Notes: generated by a model from the letters alone, not told the origin. Shown: positions 42,987-52,418, counted from the first letter of the stretch. The stretch: DNA of 64,000 nt from GCA-002050365 sp964237235 (GCA_964237235.1 CAXSGY010000009.1:109623-173622), one strand, 5' to 3'. Numbers and translations are program-made.

Positions 42987-43053
42987 ATTCACATTCCCAC
43001 TGTTAAAGCATTTTGATAAAATTTGATTTTTTAGAATTAGAAAAGGGAAATTT

Positions 43054-43680
43054 ATGTCGGCAGTTCTCGAAACGAATCAACAAATTTCCGCTCGGTCCGT
43101 GAACGGCGACGTTTTCAGCCCGTACCGGCTGCGCGTCGAAGATTACGAAAAAATGGTTAAGCTCGGAATTTTTGACGAGAACCAGAAAGTCGAATTGTGG
43201 GAGGGATTTTTAACGACGATGAGTCCAAAAGGCAGCAAACACGCCAACGCCGTTAGAAGAATTGACCGGATAATCGAAAAAACGTTGGGCGAACGAATAG
43301 TTTTTTCGGCGCAAGACCCGATTCGGCTCGACGATTTTTCAGAACCTGAACCGGATGTCGCTCTGCTCGCGCCGCCGCTTGAAAATTACGACGACCGCCA
43401 TCCGCTGCCGTCGGAAATTTTTTTACTGATTGAAGTCGCCGAAACTTCCGTCGAAAAAGATCGAAGCAAAGCGTTTAATTACGCCCGCAACGGAATTCGT
43501 CAATATCTTCTGCTCAACATAAACACGAACGAAATCGAAGATTATCGTGAACCCGCCGCCGACGGTTATCGGTTCAAACAAACCCACGACCGAACGGCGA
43601 GTTTTAATCTCGTCGCGTTTCCTGAAATAAAAATTAAAGTCGCCGATTTGCTACCGCCGGACTTTGGGGAAGAACGATAA
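43054..43680 (+). CDS. Uma2 family (DUF820) putative endonuclease
   Basis: The 208-residue protein has the Uma2 signature: EPDVALL (strand with the first acidic residue), then LLIEVAETSVEKDRSKAFNY, a Lys-containing segment and GIRQYLLLNI. The fold is that of PD-(D/E)xK nucleases, and these proteins are widespread in Acidobacteria and Cyanobacteria, often in many copies. Activity is unproven for most members. AAAAGGGAAA precedes ATG 43054. It has no signal peptide. It lies upstream of the membrane regulator at 43687, separated by only six bases, so the two may be co-transcribed. Confidence 0.85.
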   Translation: MSAVLETNQQISARSVNGDVFSPYRLRVEDYEKMVKLGIFDENQKVELWEGFLTTMSPKGSKHANAVRRIDRIIEKTLGERIVFSAQDPIRLDDFSEPEPDVALLAPPLENYDDRHPLPSEIFLLIEVAETSVEKDRSKAFNYARNGIRQYLLLNINTNEIEDYREPAADGYRFKQTHDRTASFNLVAFPEIKIKVADLLPPDFGEER

Positions 43681-43686
43681 TAATTA

Positions 43687-44871
43687 GTGCCGCTAATTTT
43701 TCTTTTCATCGAAGGCTTGGATTTGGATTTATTTAATCCGCGCAGCATCGTCGTTTTCGTCTGTATTTTGCAGGGCGCGGTTTTCGCCGCGCTGCTTTTC
43801 CTTCGCTATTTCAAACAAAAAAAATCGGCAGATTTCTGGCTGGCGGCATTGCTTGTTTTGCTGTGCGCGAGCTTGATTACGCCGCTCATCGGGTTTGCCA
43901 ATATCTATGACCGCAATCAATGGCTGACTTATTTTCCGTTCGCGGTTGTCTACGGCAACGGCGTTTGTATCTGGTTTTATGTTCTGACTTTGACGAATTC
44001 CAAACGCAAATTCGAGCGGCGGGATTTTCTGCTGTTTGTTCCTTCGATCATTTATCTGACTTTCCGTTTTATACTTTTCGCGCAAAATCTTGAATTCAAA
44101 AGTTGGTTCGACAAAAATTATTATCAGCCAATCGTCAATCCGTTCGTCACCATTACCGAATTCGTCTGGAACGTAGGTCTGCTGTATTTTTCAATCAGAT
44201 ATTACCGAAAATATCGCGCGTGGCTCGATGAAAATTATTCGGACACCGAGCGAATTAAGTTCAAATGGCTCAAGAATTTTCTGTATCTTTTCACGTTCGT
44301 TTTCCTGCTCGGCGCGATTTTTGATTTTACGGGCAGCTTCGTGCGCCCGCTTTCTTATATTCAGTATTTTTATTTTGAATTCGTTCTCGCGCTGGCTATT
44401 TATTATCTGGCGATTGCCGGATATTTGCGCTCCGAAACGATTGAAATAAATTTTACCGAAACGGAAAGCGAAAAAATCGAAACGGTAAGGAACGAAAGAA
44501 AAACTCTGCTCGGCGAAGGCGAATTGAGAAATTTTAAGACGCGGCTCGAAAATTTAATGATCACCGAAAAACCCTTTCTTGATCCGCAGCTGACGCTCGG
44601 CGCGCTAGCGAAATTGCTCGGCGTGAATACGACCGCTTTGTCTTTCGTCATCAACAACGGCTTCGGAAAAAATTTCAACGATTTCGTCAACGAATTTCGC
44701 ATTAACGAAGTCAAAACGAAACTCGCAAGCGGCGCGGCGCAAAATCAAAATCTGCTCGGCATCGCGCTCGATGCGGGATTTAATTCCAAAGCGACCTTTA
44801 ACCGCGCCTTCAAAAAATTTACGGGCGTTGCGCCGAAGGAATTTCAGGACAATCCGGTTTCAAATCAATGA
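43687..44871 (+). CDS. Membrane-bound AraC-type regulator
   Basis: Seven hydrophobic segments lie in the first 240 residues (for example IVVFVCILQGAVFAALLFL and FWLAALLVLLCASLITPLIG). A cytoplasmic AraC HTH pair follows near 300-390 (LTLGALAKLLGVNTTALSFV, then LLGIALDAGFNSKATFNRAF). The 394-residue layout is known from regulators that sense through a membrane domain. It starts at GTG 43687, six bases after the Uma2 stop. A terminator sits just behind the gene at 44893-44924. Its target genes are not visible. Confidence 0.85.
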   Translation: MPLIFLFIEGLDLDLFNPRSIVVFVCILQGAVFAALLFLRYFKQKKSADFWLAALLVLLCASLITPLIGFANIYDRNQWLTYFPFAVVYGNGVCIWFYVLTLTNSKRKFERRDFLLFVPSIIYLTFRFILFAQNLEFKSWFDKNYYQPIVNPFVTITEFVWNVGLLYFSIRYYRKYRAWLDENYSDTERIKFKWLKNFLYLFTFVFLLGAIFDFTGSFVRPLSYIQYFYFEFVLALAIYYLAIAGYLRSETIEINFTETESEKIETVRNERKTLLGEGELRNFKTRLENLMITEKPFLDPQLTLGALAKLLGVNTTALSFVINNGFGKNFNDFVNEFRINEVKTKLASGAAQNQNLLGIALDAGFNSKATFNRAFKKFTGVAPKEFQDNPVSNQ

Positions 44872-44892
44872 TATGCGGTTCAAATCATTGCA

Positions 44893-44924
44893 AAAGCGGC
44901 TCAAATCTTAATTTGAGCCGCTTT
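44893..44924 (+). terminator. Intrinsic terminator of the AraC-type regulator gene
   Basis: A 14-bp perfect stem (44893-44906 with 44911-44924) has a 4-base loop CTTA, located 20 bases after the stop codon. The stem ends in CTTT with a weak T-run. Confidence 0.8.
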
Positions 44925-44982
44925 CGTATTGAAAGTTTATTATTCTGACCCTGTTCTATTTCAATTAAATAAAGGAGTTTTT

Positions 44983-45351
44983 ATGAAAAAAATAATTTTG
45001 AGCGCGTTGATATTTTTCGGTTTAGTCGGAGCGTTTCAGGCATTCGACGACCTCAACTCGACGACGTATATCGAAGCCGGTCAGTCGTTCGTTCTCGGCA
45101 AAGGCAAGCACGGCGGTTACAAAGCGCAAATCGTCAACAAAGGCAAGATTGATGTCGAAGTATTCATCGAACCGGCAAATGAGACGGCAAAATCGCTCGG
45201 CGTGTTGAAGCCGAAAGACACCGGCAAATATGATGTGGCGAAAGATACGCTGGTGATTTTCAAAAATTTGGGCGCGGAAAAAGCGGTTATCGGTATCAAA
45301 TTATCGGGCGAAACGAATTTGAGTATGGATTACAAACCGAACAAACAGTGA
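44983..45351 (+). CDS. Small exported hypothetical protein
   Basis: AAAGGAG precedes ATG 44983 by seven bases. The 122-residue protein has a signal peptide (ALIFFGLVGAFQAF) and a beta-rich mature domain: YIEAGQSFVLGKGKHGGYKA, then IVNKGKIDVEVFIEPANE, then TLVIFKNLGAEKAVIGIKLSG. It resembles a single immunoglobulin-like sandwich without Cys. The family is unknown. It is followed by the peptidase gene after 31 bases, so they likely form one transcript. Confidence 0.72.
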   Translation: MKKIILSALIFFGLVGAFQAFDDLNSTTYIEAGQSFVLGKGKHGGYKAQIVNKGKIDVEVFIEPANETAKSLGVLKPKDTGKYDVAKDTLVIFKNLGAEKAVIGIKLSGETNLSMDYKPNKQ

Positions 45352-45382
45352 TTTCGAAGAATTTTAATTCAAGAGGTGAAAA

Positions 45383-47311
45383 GTGAAAAGATTATTGATT
45401 TTTGCAATGCTGTTGATTTCATCGGTGCCGGCGACGGCGCAGAGCAAAACCTTCTTTCAGGCAATTGCGGGAAATTGGGAAGGCACGCTCGAATATCTCG
45501 ATTATCAGGAAAACAAGCGCGTCAAATTAAAAACTTATCTGACCGTCACGCCCGCGCCCGACGGCAATTCCGCCGAATTTCAGACGATTTATGACGACTT
45601 CGGCACAATTATGAAAGATAAGGAAGTTTACAAAATTGATATATCGGCGAAAAAATATACCGCCGGTGATTTTGAATATCGAATAGATTCGCTCGAGAAC
45701 GGAAAAATCGTTCTGCTCGGCAGCGGACAGGACGGCGAAAAAATCGAACCGATTCGGGAAACGATTACGTTTGACGATAATTCATTAAATATTCTGAAGG
45801 AAACGCGAACGCCCTGGCAGTTTCGCAATCAAACGACGTTCAAGCGTTCCGGCGAAAACGTGCTGGCGAAACGCATTTTGACGACGGCGCAAATGGGCGA
45901 AGATTTGGAGGTTTTGCGAAAAACGCTGACCGTGATTCATCCGGGCATCTACCGCTATCAAACGCCTGAAAGTCTGGCGAAAATTTTCGCCGAATTTGGA
46001 GCGAAAATAAATAATCCTTTGTCGGAAAATGATTTTTTCATCATCGTTTCGCAAATTACCAATCGCGTTTATTGCGGTCATACTTACGAAAATCCTTACA
46101 ACGCCGACGCGCTTCTGCGCGAGCGGCTTTTCAATCAAAAAACGTATCTGCCTTTTTACTTCCGCATCGTTGACGGGAAATTTATTACGACCGAAAACGC
46201 TTCGACATATGATCTGAGCAAAGGCAGCGAAATTAAAGTGATCAACGGCGTTCCGGCGAAAAAGATTATCGAAACGCTTCTGACCGTGACGAAAGCCGAC
46301 GGCAGAAACACCGACAGGCATCGCCTAAGCTCAATCGAACTCGTTCGTTTCGAAGCCGAACGCTATGCGCTGTTCGATTTATATTTCCCGCTGTTTTTTC
46401 CGCTGAAAGATGAAAATTTTACGATTGAAGCCGTTGATTTTGCGGCGAAAAAAACGGTCGAATTTCAAACTCCGGCGATGACGAAAGCTGAACGGACGGC
46501 GGCGATGGCGAAGTATTACGGCGCGTCGCCGACGTATGACGACGGCTGGAAATTCACAATCGAAAACGCTTCGACGGCTCGTCTGAAAATTGAGAATTCG
46601 ATTACGTGGCGGCTCAAAAAAATTAAATTCAAGGAATTTCTGGCGAACGCTTTTGCGGAAATGCGTCAAAAAAATATTCAAAATCTCATCATAGATTTGC
46701 GCGGCAACGGCGGCGGTGATATGGATGTCGGTTTTGAATTGTCGAAATATCTGACCGACAGAGAGTTACCCGTTTACGCCGAAAGCCGCCGCCTTGTCAG
46801 AAACGTCGCGCCGCAGACGGATTTGGCGAAATATCTGCAAACTTACAACGACGGCTTGAAAACGGCGTTGCAGAAAGGTGTTCCGCCGCAAATTTACAAG
46901 CCTTTTCAAAACGGCTTTTTTGAAATTCTGCCGAATGAAAACACCGACAATTATCCGAAGGTTACGCCGTACGAAAACAATTTTCGCGGTCGCGCTTTTA
47001 TCATCAGCGACGCGAGCGACGCGTCGGCGACGTTTCAATTTTTGGAGTATGCGAAGGAAAATAAATTAGCGAAAATCGTCGGTCAAACGAGCGGCGGCAA
47101 TCTGCAAGGCATCAACGGCGGCAACTATTTCTTTCTTTATCTGCCTAATTCAAAAATCGAAACCGACATTCCGGCGTATTTTCAAGCACCGTTCGCGCCG
47201 CAAAAAGACGCGGGCGTGCAGCCGGACGTTTTCGTCGAAAAACGAGCTGCGGACATCGGCAATAATTTTGACCGCGAAACGGCGACGATCAACAAATTGA
47301 TTCAACGCTGA
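45383..47311 (+). CDS. Secreted S41-family peptidase
   Basis: The 642-residue protein begins at GTG 45383, preceded by AAGAGGTG, with a signal peptide (FAMLLISSVPATAQ). An N-terminal beta-barrel-like domain (about 25-160) is followed by a helical cap and a C-terminal tail-specific protease (S41) core. That core contains IQNLIIDLRGNGGGDMDVGF, with the family's oxyanion part in AFIISDASDASATFQFLE, where Ser is the expected nucleophile, and IVGQTSGGN. It acts on periplasmic or extracellular peptides. The partner gene at 44983 may encode a helper. The first 150 residues have no recognised family. Confidence 0.83.
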   Translation: MKRLLIFAMLLISSVPATAQSKTFFQAIAGNWEGTLEYLDYQENKRVKLKTYLTVTPAPDGNSAEFQTIYDDFGTIMKDKEVYKIDISAKKYTAGDFEYRIDSLENGKIVLLGSGQDGEKIEPIRETITFDDNSLNILKETRTPWQFRNQTTFKRSGENVLAKRILTTAQMGEDLEVLRKTLTVIHPGIYRYQTPESLAKIFAEFGAKINNPLSENDFFIIVSQITNRVYCGHTYENPYNADALLRERLFNQKTYLPFYFRIVDGKFITTENASTYDLSKGSEIKVINGVPAKKIIETLLTVTKADGRNTDRHRLSSIELVRFEAERYALFDLYFPLFFPLKDENFTIEAVDFAAKKTVEFQTPAMTKAERTAAMAKYYGASPTYDDGWKFTIENASTARLKIENSITWRLKKIKFKEFLANAFAEMRQKNIQNLIIDLRGNGGGDMDVGFELSKYLTDRELPVYAESRRLVRNVAPQTDLAKYLQTYNDGLKTALQKGVPPQIYKPFQNGFFEILPNENTDNYPKVTPYENNFRGRAFIISDASDASATFQFLEYAKENKLAKIVGQTSGGNLQGINGGNYFFLYLPNSKIETDIPAYFQAPFAPQKDAGVQPDVFVEKRAADIGNNFDRETATINKLIQR

Positions 47312-47329
47312 AATCTCAGGGACGAAAAA

Positions 47330-47373
47330 AAACGCGCGGCATTGCAAAACTGATTTTGAAATGCCGCGCGTTT
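47330..47373. terminator. Intrinsic terminator, S41 peptidase gene
   Basis: Perfect arms AAACGCGCGGCAT (47330-47342) and its complement (47361-47373) have A-rich and T-containing flanks. It lies 19 bases after the peptidase stop. Confidence 0.8.
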
Positions 47374-47424
47374 CGGTTTGCGGCGGCTTTTGCTAAAATT
47401 TTTGTTTGAGGATGCGATAATTTT

Positions 47425-47925
47425 ATGGAACGCGAAGCGTGGCTGAACGGAAAACTCGAAGGATTCGCGCCGGTTGTGATGCCGGCGGCGCACGCACTTA
47501 CACAAGCGATTGTGGATTTGAAATCGGCGACGAAAACCTTGACCGCCGAAGAATTGACGGCGCGTTTGAACGACGCGCCGTCAATCGCTTTTCACTTAAG
47601 GCATATTGCCGGAAGCGTTGACCGGCTTTTAACTTATGCGCGCGGCGGGAAATTAAACGCGGCGCAATTCGATTTTCTGAAAGCCGAAACAAACAATTCA
47701 GATTCAAACGCCGCCGCATTGACCGAACGAGCGATTTACGAAATCGAAAACGCGCTCGAAACGTTAAAAACAATCGCGCCGGAAACGCTTTTTGAAGAAA
47801 GATTCGTCGGTCGCCAAAAACTGCCGACGACCGTTTTCGGGCTGCTTTTTCACATCGCCGAACACACGGCGCGGCACGTCGGGCAAATCGTGACGACGGC
47901 GAAAATCGTAAAGAGAAATAAATGA
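47425..47925 (+). CDS. DinB-superfamily protein
   Basis: The 166-residue protein has the four-helix DinB/YfiT-like layout. Its conserved metal-site His pattern is His at SIAFHLRHIAGSVDRLL and HIAEHTARHVGQI. DinB-superfamily members are thiol-transfer or metal-dependent enzymes, often with unknown substrates. There is no signal peptide. It starts at ATG 47425, and the stop overlaps the start of the Imm53 gene by four bases (ATGA), a sign of coupled translation. Confidence 0.87.
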   Translation: MEREAWLNGKLEGFAPVVMPAAHALTQAIVDLKSATKTLTAEELTARLNDAPSIAFHLRHIAGSVDRLLTYARGGKLNAAQFDFLKAETNNSDSNAAALTERAIYEIENALETLKTIAPETLFEERFVGRQKLPTTVFGLLFHIAEHTARHVGQIVTTAKIVKRNK

Positions 47926-48209
47926 ATATTTTATTAGAATTACAAAATTGGTATCAATCACAATGCAACGACAACTGGGAACATAGTTTTGGTATCGAAA
48001 TAGGAACATTAGATAATCCTGGTTGGCATATCGAAATTGATTTGGCTGAAACATGTCTTGCATCTAAATTTTTTGAAGAAATAACGACAAACATTTCCGA
48101 TAATGACTGGGTTTTTTGCAAAGTAGAAGATAAAAAATTTGAGGGTTGCGGCGATCCGCAAAAGCTAGAAATTCTGTTGCGAATATTTCTTGATTGGACG
48201 AAAAATTAA
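47922..48209 (+). CDS. Imm53-family immunity protein
   Basis: The 95-residue protein matches the Imm53 family of immunity proteins: LQNWYQSQCNDNWEHSFGIE, then LDNPGWHIEIDLAET and SDNDWVFCKVEDKKFEGCGD. Family members neutralise polymorphic toxins. No toxin gene or long polymorphic-toxin repeat is nearby, so it is either an orphan immunity gene or protects against neighbours' toxins. Its start overlaps the DinB stop. It is more AT-rich than its neighbours, suggesting transfer. Confidence 0.82.
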   Translation: MNILLELQNWYQSQCNDNWEHSFGIEIGTLDNPGWHIEIDLAETCLASKFFEEITTNISDNDWVFCKVEDKKFEGCGDPQKLEILLRIFLDWTKN

Positions 48210-48271
48210 AGTGTTATCCAATGAGTGAAATAAGCATCTAAAAAACAAATTTCAGTTGAAATAAATTGATT

Positions 48272-48817
48272 ATGGAAAATAAAAATTTAGAAACGGCGAC
48301 GCTCGGCGCAGGCTGTTTCTGGTGCGTCGAAGCGGTTTTCGACGATTTGAAAGGCGTAACGGACGTTGTTTCGGGTTATTCGGGCGGACGCACGGAAAAT
48401 CCGACTTATCAGCAGGTTTGCTCGGAAACGACCGGACACGCTGAGGTTGTCAATGTAATTTTCGATCCGAACGAGATTTCATTCAAGGAAGTTTTGCAGG
48501 TTTTTTTCACCGTTCACGATCCGACGCAATTAAACCGGCAGGGCAACGACATCGGCACGTCGTACCGGTCGGCGATTTTTTATCACACGGAAGAACAGAA
48601 ACGAATTGCCGCGGAAACGATTGACGAAATCAACGCCGAAGCGATTTACGACAAACCGATTGTGACCGAAGTAACGCCGTTCGACAAATTTTACGCGGCG
48701 GAAGATTATCATCAGGAATATTTCGCCAATAATCCCAATCAGCCGTATTGCGCGGCAATCGTTGCGCCGAAGGTAGCGAAGTTCAGACAAAAATTTGTCA
48801 GCAGATTGAAAAAATAG
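48272..48817 (+). CDS. msrA: Peptide methionine-S-sulfoxide reductase MsrA
   Basis: MsrA reduces methionine-(S)-sulfoxide in proteins and restores oxidatively damaged sites. The 181-residue product has the catalytic GCFWCVEAVF motif with its reactive Cys. The family's GYSGGRTENPTYQQVCSETT and YHQEYFANNPNQPYC segments are also present. It starts at ATG 48272; a TTG two codons upstream is less likely. The convergent erythromycin-esterase homologue follows after 94 bases. Confidence 0.97.
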   Translation: MENKNLETATLGAGCFWCVEAVFDDLKGVTDVVSGYSGGRTENPTYQQVCSETTGHAEVVNVIFDPNEISFKEVLQVFFTVHDPTQLNRQGNDIGTSYRSAIFYHTEEQKRIAAETIDEINAEAIYDKPIVTEVTPFDKFYAAEDYHQEYFANNPNQPYCAAIVAPKVAKFRQKFVSRLKK

Positions 48818-48911
48818 TTGAAATAAATAAACTCTGCTTTTATTTCGCAACAGACGAGTTGAAAAAGCAATAACGGTGAAACGCGAACGGCGAAAAAAAA
48901 TTCCCCTGACT

Positions 48912-50246
48912 CTAAATACCGGTCGGATAATAATCGGGCGCGGCGTGCAGCGAGCGGTTTGCAATGTCATCGAGCGGCTTGACGGCGTGCGTTTGGTCGA
49001 AATGAATAATGCCGTCGAATTGTCCGGCTAAACGCGCGGCGAGATAATGATACTGTTCTTCGATTTCCGGCTGATAAATCAAGCCGATTGAGCGCATCAA
49101 CTGCGGGTGACTCAAAGCGTTCCTTACTTCATCGCCGCGCAGATTGAGAAAAAACGCGGGTATTCCGGCGTTGTGAAAAATTAACCCGTAACTATTTACG
49201 CGCGCCGGTTTGATTTGTTTAATCTGCGCGGCTTCGCCCCATTCACCTGCCGCTGTGATTGCTCCCGAATAAGTGGTAAAGCCGAGCAGAACGATTTCAT
49301 CTTTGTATTTTTCGCGCGCGATTTGACCGAGGCTCAGTTTGCCGCGCTCGCCCATTTCGGTCGCGCGCGCGTCGCCCGCGTGCCAATTGTGCGCCCAAAC
49401 GACGATTTTCGCCGCTTGATTTTCTTCCTCCAGATGAATCGCCAGCGATTCGAGCGATTCCGCCATATGACGTTCGCGCAGATTCCACGACAAGGTTTTG
49501 TCTTTGAACAAATGCCGGAAATATGATTCGGCATTTTTGACGACCAGCCCGTTTTGCTCGGCGAAAAAATATTCGGCGCGAACGGCGTAGTCGGCGTGAT
49601 TAGCAAATTCATTCGCGCGGCGGCGCAATTCAAGAAGTTGATTGATGCTCGCATCTTCGCACGAAAATCGTTCGTCAAATGCCGCCGCGTGACCGTAACT
49701 TTGCGCGTCTTTACCGAAATGATCGAAACACGAATAGCGCGTCTGCGCCGCTTTGAAAGCCTGCGAATCGGATTTTTTGAGAGAATTCAAAACCGCTTCA
49801 ATCGAATCGTATAAACAATATAAATCAATGCCGTAAAATCCCGTCTGCTCGTTCGACGGCTTTTCGGCATTATGTTCGCGCAGCCACTCGACAAATTCTA
49901 AAATCGTTTCGTTGCGCCACATCCAAAGCGGAAAATTTTGAAAATTTCCCAACGGGCTTTCGTCCGTTTGATCGCCGTCCAAGTGACGCGCGTAACGGTC
50001 GGCGCGCTGCACTTTGGAAAATCCCGCTTCGACGGCGACGGCGGAAAATCCTTTTTCCGTAATCAGCCGTTTCGTAATTTCGGCGCGGTGTTGATAAAAT
50101 TCGCGCGTGCCGTGCGTCTCTTCACCGATTAAAACCAACCGCGCATCGCCGATAAGCGATAGAACTTCATCGGGAACAATATTTTCGTCGTGAATCGGAA
50201 CGGCGTTATGTCGAATGATATCTATTAAATCCGAATGGTCAGACAT
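48912..50246 (-). CDS. Erythromycin esterase-family protein
   Basis: The 444-residue protein matches the erythromycin esterase (EreA/B-like) family. It contains VLIGEETHGTREFYQHRAEI, VAVEAGFSKVQRADRYARH and the central AAKIVVWAHNWHAGDARATE segment with its catalytic His. True EreA/EreB open the macrolactone ring of erythromycin. Chromosomal homologues in environmental bacteria often have other, unknown targets, so resistance cannot be assumed. It starts at ATG 50246. No signal peptide is present. Confidence 0.85.
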   Translation of the reverse strand: MSDHSDLIDIIRHNAVPIHDENIVPDEVLSLIGDARLVLIGEETHGTREFYQHRAEITKRLITEKGFSAVAVEAGFSKVQRADRYARHLDGDQTDESPLGNFQNFPLWMWRNETILEFVEWLREHNAEKPSNEQTGFYGIDLYCLYDSIEAVLNSLKKSDSQAFKAAQTRYSCFDHFGKDAQSYGHAAAFDERFSCEDASINQLLELRRRANEFANHADYAVRAEYFFAEQNGLVVKNAESYFRHLFKDKTLSWNLRERHMAESLESLAIHLEEENQAAKIVVWAHNWHAGDARATEMGERGKLSLGQIAREKYKDEIVLLGFTTYSGAITAAGEWGEAAQIKQIKPARVNSYGLIFHNAGIPAFFLNLRGDEVRNALSHPQLMRSIGLIYQPEIEEQYHYLAARLAGQFDGIIHFDQTHAVKPLDDIANRSLHAAPDYYPTGI

Positions 50247-50571
50247 AAGCGAATGATGAGAACAAGAATAGAATTTTGCAGCTATATTCTAATCGCACTT
50301 ATAAATTTGCACAATTCCAAAAAGCAGTAAATTAATTTCTCGACGCAACAGCCAAAAAAAGAAAATCGATTCACAAGTATTAAAGCGGAAAATTATGGTT
50401 GATATTTTCGCTCCGAAAACCGAGGTGAAAATTTAAAGCCCGGTAGATTTGCGCAAAAATCAAAATCAGCGACATTGATAAATAAATTATCCGCCGCTGA
50501 TTAATATTCGCTATTGACTGAAAAAAAGAAATTGCTGTTTTGAAAATGTATTGAGAACAGTGAAAAAAACG
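50247..50571. other. Intergenic stretch with one weak hairpin
   Basis: No coding frame is seen. AATCAGCG near 50462 and CGCTGATT near 50496 form a spaced inverted repeat of eight bases each. The left part must hold the promoter of the gene ending at 48912. The right part is where transcription of the gene ending at 50572 should stop, but no clear terminator is visible. Confidence 0.45.
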
Positions 50572-50841
50572 TCAAGTTAATCGTTCCGCCGTTTCTTTTT
50601 CCTTACCCCAGATATGATCTTCCACGCCGGTTACGCCCGATTGTTTGGCGCAGTTGGCGCAACAGAAAAAATTCTCCTGCGCTTCGATGCCATGTCCGAT
50701 GATTTTGCAGCCGCAATGAGCGCAGACGGGCGCGAGCCGGTGAATAGCACATTCAAAACAATCGAACGTATGACGATTGCCAGCCGTTATCACCTCGAAC
50801 GCCAAATAATAATCGTTGCCGCAAACTTCGCATTGTGCCAT
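50572..50841 (-). CDS. Prokaryotic metallothionein-like Cys-rich protein
   Basis: The 89-residue protein has nine Cys in CxxC and CxxxC arrangements: AQCEVCGNDY, DCFECAIH, CAHCGCKI and FFCCANCAKQS. This is the pattern of small bacterial zinc-ribbon or metallothionein-like proteins often annotated under that name. It most likely binds zinc or copper in the cytoplasm. AAAGGAGC precedes ATG 50841. It shares its strand with the DUF4142 gene at 50913, which ends upstream of it (71-base gap), so the pair may be co-transcribed. Confidence 0.77.
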   Translation of the reverse strand: MAQCEVCGNDYYLAFEVITAGNRHTFDCFECAIHRLAPVCAHCGCKIIGHGIEAQENFFCCANCAKQSGVTGVEDHIWGKEKETAERLT

Positions 50842-50912
50842 TATTTTTTGCTCCTTTTTAAAATTTCAGACGGCGATTTCAATGAAAAAAAACGCCGCCC
50901 GCGCTGAAAATT

Positions 50913-51551
50913 TTATTTCATTTTAGATTGCATCGCTTTGATCATTTCCAGATGCGATTTAAGCGTCGGCAGAGTTTTCGATGCAAATGCTTTAACATCC
51001 GCGTCTTTTCCCTGGTCGGCTTCCTTTTGAAAATCAGCGACATCTTTTTCATGGTCATCAACCATCATTTTGACATATTTGCCGTCGAAAGCCGCGCCGG
51101 AAAGCTTTGCCAAATCATCCATATCGGCTTTTTGTTCGGCGTTGACTTCGGTCGGCAGCACAGCGTCTTTTTTGGCAGCGACCGCCTTTAATTCATCGTT
51201 CGCTTTTGAATGATCGGCGACCATTTTCGCGCCGAAATCTTTGACATCTTTGTTTGCGCCCTTACTCCCGGCTAACTTGCCGAGTTCGACTTCGAGCATT
51301 CCGCCCTGCGCGGCTTTTTTCATAAAATCATTATCGCCGCCGGTCGAACTGGTCATATTCGCCGCGTTACCGTTCATTGCATTCGCATTTGAATTGGCGT
51401 TGTAATTGGTCGCCGAATTCATTACGGCGTTGGCGATATTGCCCATTCCTTTGTTGACATTCGAGCCGTTTGAATTGTCCGCGCCGCCGGAACAGCCCGC
51501 TAAACCCGAAATTGCGAAACCGAAAAAAACCGCTAAAGAAAAAATTTTCAT
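50913..51551 (-). CDS. DUF4142 lipoprotein with Asn-rich linker
   Basis: The 212-residue product has a lipoprotein signal with Cys at residue 20 (GLAGC), an Asn-rich linker (about 22-68) and one DUF4142 four-helix domain. That domain shows FMKKAAQGGMLEVELGKLAG, VADHSKANDELKAVA, ADMDDLAKLSGAAFDGKYVK and MMVDDHEKDVADFQ. DUF4142 proteins are periplasmic helical bundles with conserved acidic and His residues that may bind metal. The exact role is not known. AAAGGAGC precedes ATG 51551. A paralogue lies at 52874-53458. Confidence 0.88.
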   Translation of the reverse strand: MKIFSLAVFFGFAISGLAGCSGGADNSNGSNVNKGMGNIANAVMNSATNYNANSNANAMNGNAANMTSSTGGDNDFMKKAAQGGMLEVELGKLAGSKGANKDVKDFGAKMVADHSKANDELKAVAAKKDAVLPTEVNAEQKADMDDLAKLSGAAFDGKYVKMMVDDHEKDVADFQKEADQGKDADVKAFASKTLPTLKSHLEMIKAMQSKMK

Positions 51552-51740
51552 ACTTGCTCCTTTATTTTTAGTTAAAACCGGAACGAAATTTCGCCCCGCT
51601 TTATTGCAACATCTTTGACCGTGATTTTTTGTCTGTCATCGAACAAATCCCCGGTTAAACTTTATCGCAATCGTTCTTCCATAATTATCAAAGCGCGTTC
51701 AACTCGCGATTTTGCTTTTCAAAAAATCGCACGGCAAAAA

Positions 51741-52241
51741 TTATTTCACGCCGACCACTTCGATAATAAAAATCAAAGTCGCGTCCGGCGGGATTACACC
51801 GCCCGCGCCGCGCGCGCCGTAGGCGATTGAAGACGGAATAATAAACGTCGCGTGGTCGCCGACGCGCAGTTTTTGCACTCCTTCGTCCCAACCTTTAATC
51901 ACCTGTCCCGCGCCGAGCGAAAACGAAAACGGCTCGCCTCTGTCAAGCGAGCTGTCAAATTTTTCGCCGTTTGTCAAAAGCCCGGTGTAATTAACAATCA
52001 CATTATCGCCCGCTTTTAACTGCGCTCCGTCGCCGTGTTTCGTAACAATATAAGTTAAGCCTGAAGCGGTCGTTACCGCCGCCATTTTAATTGGATTGTT
52101 CGTCATTTTTTTAGTGGTCGCGCGCCTCGCCGTGACTGTCGTTTTCCGCGTAACGATTCTTTTTTTAGTCTGCGCGAACGAAGCCGTCGCGCAAAATATT
52201 GTCAGCAGAAAAACCGCAAAAATTGATTTTTTCATACTCAT
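51741..52241 (-). CDS. Exported FKBP-type peptidyl-prolyl isomerase
   Basis: The 166-residue protein has a signal peptide (FAVFLLTIFCATASFAQ), a basic linker and one FKBP domain. It contains NVIVNYTGLLTNGEKFDSSL, GAGQVIKGWDEGVQKLRVGD, and HATFIIPSSIAYGARG with the last strand LIFIIEVVGVK. It catalyses prolyl cis-trans isomerisation in the periplasm. It starts at ATG 52241; an ATG two codons later is equally plausible. Confidence 0.93.
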   Translation of the reverse strand: MSMKKSIFAVFLLTIFCATASFAQTKKRIVTRKTTVTARRATTKKMTNNPIKMAAVTTASGLTYIVTKHGDGAQLKAGDNVIVNYTGLLTNGEKFDSSLDRGEPFSFSLGAGQVIKGWDEGVQKLRVGDHATFIIPSSIAYGARGAGGVIPPDATLIFIIEVVGVK

Positions 52242-52418
52242 TCTGACAACACGAATTTTAATTTCAAAATTTATTTTTTAAGGAAAAGCACGCTATTCAA
52301 AACTCGTATTAAAAATTCTTAAAATAATAACATTCACCGCGCCGAACATAACTTCCCGCTTTGAATTTTGACTTATTTGTTTTATTTATCGCAGCTAACA
52401 CATCAATAAACACTAATT

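Noticed and set aside
48912..50246. Calling the erythromycin-esterase homologue a resistance gene
   Set aside because: Family membership alone does not show macrolide hydrolysis; no mobile context surrounds it.
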